Origin: Actinomadura harenae
Lineage (GTDB): Bacteria; Actinomycetota; Actinomycetes; Streptosporangiales; Streptosporangiaceae
Assembly: GCF_003696215.1 (NCBI RefSeq)
Contig: NZ_RFFG01000003.1
Span: 1 to 64,000, forward strand
Length of the DNA: 64,000 bases
Direction: 5' to 3'
Position numbers and translations under genes: made by a program. The notes under the pieces were generated by a model that saw only the letters and a list, made by a program, of their open reading frames with translations, did no database searches and was not told the DNA's origin. Of this stretch, positions 61,182 through 64,000 are shown one piece after another. Position 1 is the stretch's first letter. The number at the start of each line of letters is the position of its first letter.

Positions 61182-62969
61182 TCAGGTGGGGCGGGGTGGG
61201 GTGTAGCGGGCCCATTTGCCGCCGGCGATGGTGGCCCAGCGGTCGACGGTTCCGGGGGCGAGGCCGAGGAGCCGGCCGATGACGGGTGGGGGGAGTTGGC
61301 GGGCGTAGTCCAGCAGGGCGGCGTTGCGGTCGGGGCGCGGGTCGATGCCCAGGGTGGTGAGGCGGCGGGCCAGGCTGGTGGGGTGGAGGGGCTTTCCGGG
61401 GTGGCGGCCGGGGAACAGCCAGTCGTGGTTGTGAAGGTGGTCGGCGGTCCGGTCTGCTCGTGGGGTGGGCAGTCGGTTGATCAGGTCGGCGAGGGGCTCG
61501 GGCAGGACGACGCGGGTGGGGCCCAGGGTCAGTTCGGTGGTGCCTTGGGGGGTGTGGTGGAGGTCGCCGCGGGTGAGGCGGCTGATCGTGGTGAGGTGTT
61601 GGGCGAACAGCAGGATCAGCAGGGCGGCGGTCCGGTCGGCGTCGGGGATGGTGTCGTCGGCCAGCATGCGGCGGGCCAGGGCCCATCGGTGGTCGTCGGG
61701 GGTGAAGTGGGACGGCTCGGTGCCTGTCTTGGTGGGGATGTCCAGGTTCGGCATGTGGTGGGTGCGGGTGGCCCAGGACCAGAAGGCGCGCGTGCTGTCG
61801 GCGCGGCGGGTCTCGTCGAGCCAGGCGTCGAGGTCGCTCTGGCGGCAGGTGGCCGGGGTGCGGTCCTGGTGGCGTAGGTGGGTGAGGAAGTGGCTGGCGG
61901 CGGCGAGTTCGGCGCGGGCCCGGTAGGCGGGCCCGGGCTGGAGGGGGGCGCCGTCGAGATTGCGGCGCAGGCGGCGCAGCACGTGGGTGCGGGCGAACAG
62001 CGCGATGAGTTGCCGGTCGTCGGGGTGGGCGGCGGTGGTGAGTGTGCGGGCGAAGGTTTCCAGCCGGTGCAGGTGCTCGTCGCGGTCGGGCAGGGCGCCC
62101 GCGGCGACCAGCAGGACGCGCAGGTAGTCGATGGAGCGGCTGGTGCCGCGGCTGTCGAGGGCGGCGTGGGTGAGTGGCAGCCGTCCGGCCGCCAGATCGG
62201 TCAGGACGGGGTGGGCTCGGCTGCTGCTGCGGCCCAGGTTGGAGAGCGCGGCCTGGGGGTTGCCGGTGGCCAGGATCGCCTCGCGGAGCGGCAGCAGCGC
62301 GGGCAGGATCCGGCCGTCGGGCCCGGTGAGCTGGTGGGTGAGGCGGTCGGCGAGGATGCAGGCGAAGCAGCCCGGCCTGCCGTCCAGGCCGGTGCGCCTG
62401 CCGCGGGCCGTCCGCCCGCAGGCCCGGCAGGTGACGGTGGCGGCCTGGTTGCAGGTGAGGCAGAGGTCAGGGTGGTCGGCGGTGGCCTTGGCCGAGGTCC
62501 GTCGAGTGCGGCCACAGACCCCGCAGGGCCGCTCGGGTGGCTCATAGCAGCGGGCGCAGACCATCAGGGCGGTGCCGGTCCGGCCGCCCGGGACCGCCGC
62601 CGGCGGCGCGAGCTGCCCGCACTTTCCGCAGGTGACCGGGGACTGCCAGCGGATGTAGCAGGTCGTGCAGAGCGAGAGCTCGGCGTGCCCGACCCGCCCG
62701 GAGTTGATCTTCCGGAGGCGTCCGCAGCCGTCACAGACGCGTTGGGGCCGCTTGGCCCGGTAGCAGCGGGAGCACAGGGTGTGGGGACTGCCCGACCGGC
62801 CGTTCGCCCGAACGGCGGGGAAACGGAGTGCACCGCACTCCTCGCAGCGGGCCTTGGGCCGATGGACGCGGTAGCAGGCACCACAGACCCCCGCGCCGTC
62901 CGGGCGGGGCCCGGTGATCGTCAGACCCTCCCGGCCGCAGTCGGCGCACCGCCCCCGCCGCCGGGTCAC
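61182..62969 (-). CDS. Six-zinc-ribbon protein with degenerate tyrosine-recombinase core
   Basis: The GTG at 62969 overlaps the upstream stop (GTGA) and gives 595 residues. Twelve CxxC motifs in residues about 8-210 (CADC/CGAC, CEEC/CSRC, CDGC/CTTC, CGKC/CARC, CGVC/CLTC, CRAC/CFAC) make six tandem zinc ribbons. Residues 215 to the end are helical and resemble a phage-integrase core (LLILLFAQHLTTISRLTRGDL, HPTSLARRLTTLGI, IGRLLGLAPGTVDRWATIAGGKWARY). The arginine of box I appears as histidine, and the HxxR and LGH residues are absent, so strand cleavage by this subunit is unlikely. It is the last gene of a coupled trio. Confidence 0.82.
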   Translation of the reverse strand: MTRRRGRCADCGREGLTITGPRPDGAGVCGACYRVHRPKARCEECGALRFPAVRANGRSGSPHTLCSRCYRAKRPQRVCDGCGRLRKINSGRVGHAELSLCTTCYIRWQSPVTCGKCGQLAPPAAVPGGRTGTALMVCARCYEPPERPCGVCGRTRRTSAKATADHPDLCLTCNQAATVTCRACGRTARGRRTGLDGRPGCFACILADRLTHQLTGPDGRILPALLPLREAILATGNPQAALSNLGRSSSRAHPVLTDLAAGRLPLTHAALDSRGTSRSIDYLRVLLVAAGALPDRDEHLHRLETFARTLTTAAHPDDRQLIALFARTHVLRRLRRNLDGAPLQPGPAYRARAELAAASHFLTHLRHQDRTPATCRQSDLDAWLDETRRADSTRAFWSWATRTHHMPNLDIPTKTGTEPSHFTPDDHRWALARRMLADDTIPDADRTAALLILLFAQHLTTISRLTRGDLHHTPQGTTELTLGPTRVVLPEPLADLINRLPTPRADRTADHLHNHDWLFPGRHPGKPLHPTSLARRLTTLGIDPRPDRNAALLDYARQLPPPVIGRLLGLAPGTVDRWATIAGGKWARYTPPRPT

Positions 62970-63301
62970 GGCTCGTCGGGGACGATCCGGGCCCGGCGCG
63001 GGCGGCGGACCTCACCCGAAGGGGCGGGCAGCGGCCCGGCCTGTTCGGCGGTCTTGCGCCGGGCCCCGGCGAGGACGACCGGCTCGAACAACTCGGCCGG
63101 GGTGGCGTCCAGGATGTCGCAGAGCGCGGCGAACACCTGCAGGTTCAAACGCTCGGGGGTGCCTGTGACCAGCCGGTGGACCTGCGAGGCCGACATCTCG
63201 ATGCCGCGTTCGGCCAGCAGCGGTGCCAGGTCGGTGGTGTTGAACATGCCGCGGCGGGCCATCAGCTCCCGTAGATGCCACCGGTAGCGGATCGTCGGCA
63301 T
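62966..63301 (-). CDS. XRE/Cro-CI-type helix-turn-helix protein
   Basis: This 111-residue protein has a helix-turn-helix in residues 8-72 (LRELMARRGMFNTTDLAPLLAERG, MSASQVHRLVTGTPERLNLQVFAALCDILDATPAELFEP) and a basic tail (RRPRRARIVP). Its ATG overlaps the recombinase stop by one base (TGATG), and its stop overlaps the zinc-ribbon gene start, so all three genes are translated as a unit. It probably represses the operon or helps place the recombinase on DNA. Confidence 0.9.
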   Translation of the reverse strand: MPTIRYRWHLRELMARRGMFNTTDLAPLLAERGIEMSASQVHRLVTGTPERLNLQVFAALCDILDATPAELFEPVVLAGARRKTAEQAGPLPAPSGEVRRPRRARIVPDEP

Positions 63302-64000
63302 CAGTCCGCTCCCCTCAGCCCGGCGTCCAGGACCTCTCGCAGGGCATTGTTCATGAAGTCCGATCCCGCATGGGTGTAGATGGCGGTCGTCGACCCCCAC
63401 GCGTGCCCGACCTGCCGCTGAACGAAGAACGGATCGGCGCCGTCCTCGATCAGATGCGTGATGTAGGAGTGCCGCAGGCAGTGCGGATGCAGCGCCTCTT
63501 CCAGACCGAGCGCGTCCCGGTACTCGGCGAACCGGCGGGTGATGTGCCGCCCGGTGACCCGTCCGCCCCGTTCGGAGGGCCACAGAAGCTGCCGTCTCCC
63601 GACCCCGAACAGCGGCCGGACCTCCTCGACGTACTCGGCGACGGCCTCAACCGACCAGTCCCAGACCGTCAACACTGTGCGTCTGCGCGGCGGCGACCCC
63701 TTCACCGCCTTCCCGAACCTCACATAACAGGCGCCGTAGCGGCCGAACTCCGGGGCCTTGGGATTGCGAGAGAAGTCCGCGAGATCCAGGTTCCCGGCCT
63801 CGCGGCGACGCAGCCCCCACCCGTAGATCACCTTGAAGAGTGTCGCGTCGCGGAACGCCGGCAACCAGCCCTTCCGGCCCGAAGCACGGGCCCGGAGCAC
63901 CTGCTCGTCTGCGTGGTCGAAGAAGTCCTGCAGTTCCCGGCGGGTCAGTGCCCGAACCTCCGGCCGTCCCTCATAGGGCGCCGAATGCGACGGCATGTTG
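63301..64000 (-). CDS. Tyrosine-type site-specific recombinase (5' end outside window)
   Basis: The frame is open to the right edge, and the ATG at 63996 lies too late for a complete protein, so the N-terminal core-binding domain is probably beyond the window. Numbering from that ATG, the catalytic set is complete: R63 in YGWGLRRREAGNL, lysine in RFGKAVKG (K99), H162-x-x-R165 in HPHCLRHSYITHL, H188 in VGHAW and Y197 in AIYTHAG. It can therefore cut and rejoin DNA. It heads the coupled trio with the XRE protein and the zinc-ribbon protein. Confidence 0.9.
   Translation of the reverse strand, partial: NMPSHSAPYEGRPEVRALTRRELQDFFDHADEQVLRARASGRKGWLPAFRDATLFKVIYGWGLRRREAGNLDLADFSRNPKAPEFGRYGACYVRFGKAVKGSPPRRRTVLTVWDWSVEAVAEYVEEVRPLFGVGRRQLLWPSERGGRVTGRHITRRFAEYRDALGLEEALHPHCLRHSYITHLIEDGADPFFVQRQVGHAWGSTTAIYTHAGSDFMNNALREVLDAGLRGAD

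Noticed and set aside
61182..64000. Integrated prophage at the right edge
   Set aside because: Apart from the recombinase and an XRE protein, no phage structural, replication or lysis genes are present in the visible part.

Overview
The window is about 64 kb of very GC-rich DNA with the gene content of a filamentous actinomycete. Supporting marks are a WhiB protein, a TIGR03086 mycothiol-type DinB protein, the ATP-binding protein/XRE-DUF5753/DUF397 trio, a 191-aa Dcd of the bifunctional actinobacterial type, a FadE5-type acyl-CoA dehydrogenase, a MutT1-type Nudix-phosphatase and frequent GTG/TTG starts. Four genes of the CU044_5270 family point to the Actinomadura/Thermomonosporaceae side. 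That placement is an inference; no rRNA gene is present.

Layout. 1-4.5 kb: a tandem array of ECF sigma factor and CU044_5270 membrane protein genes, one copy being an in-frame fusion that has lost sigma region 4. 4.5-10.4 kb: lipid catabolism (3-hydroxyacyl-CoA dehydrogenase, thiolase, membrane Fe-S oxidoreductase). 10.8-15.6 kb: ZIP transporter, glycine-betaine ABC transporter (ATPase-CBS plus a permease/binding-protein fusion) and dcd, then tRNA-Gly(CCC). 15.9-20.6 kb: a run of small accessory genes (lipoprotein, secreted peptide, Imm51-like immunity protein, flavoprotein, methyltransferase). 20.6-24.8 kb: a SARP-AraC fusion regulator facing a membrane protein that joins an XRE domain to an apparently dead glycosidase, then an RsbW-like kinase. 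24.9-31 kb: cell-envelope proteins, another sigma/CU044 pair and the first of three pentapeptide-repeat membrane proteins. 31.4-36 kb: a polyphosphate module (ppk1, Nudix/histidine phosphatase, CYTH-CHAD).

36-47 kb: GNAT and WhiB around a double palindrome, a rhomboid protease, an SDR, the second pentapeptide protein, a SugE/Gdx guanidinium exporter behind a guanidine-III riboswitch, a FadE5-like dehydrogenase, and a three-gene branched-chain/2-oxoacid dehydrogenase operon. 47.5-54.8 kb: an AAA-PD-(D/E)XK ATPase, the ATP-binding/XRE/DUF397 trio, a pRiA4b ORF-3 protein and the third pentapeptide protein. 54.9-60.3 kb: purS, an RsbW-like protein with a repetitive insert, purQ, and a purL with a roughly 370-residue disordered N-terminal extension. 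60.3-64 kb: a LysE exporter and a translationally coupled trio (tyrosine recombinase, XRE regulator, and a protein with six zinc ribbons on a degenerate recombinase core) running off the right edge.

Functional links. The thiolase, 3-hydroxyacyl-CoA dehydrogenase, Fe-S oxidoreductase, FadE5 and 2-oxoacid dehydrogenase all serve acyl-CoA or branched-chain catabolism; two of them share a TACT-N4-AGTA promoter dyad. Ppk1, the Nudix protein and the CHAD protein form a polyphosphate and phosphate-anhydride module. The strongest candidates for novel biology are the recombinase trio, the SARP-AraC plus XRE-pseudoglycosidase pair, the sigma2-CU044 fusion and the extended PurL.
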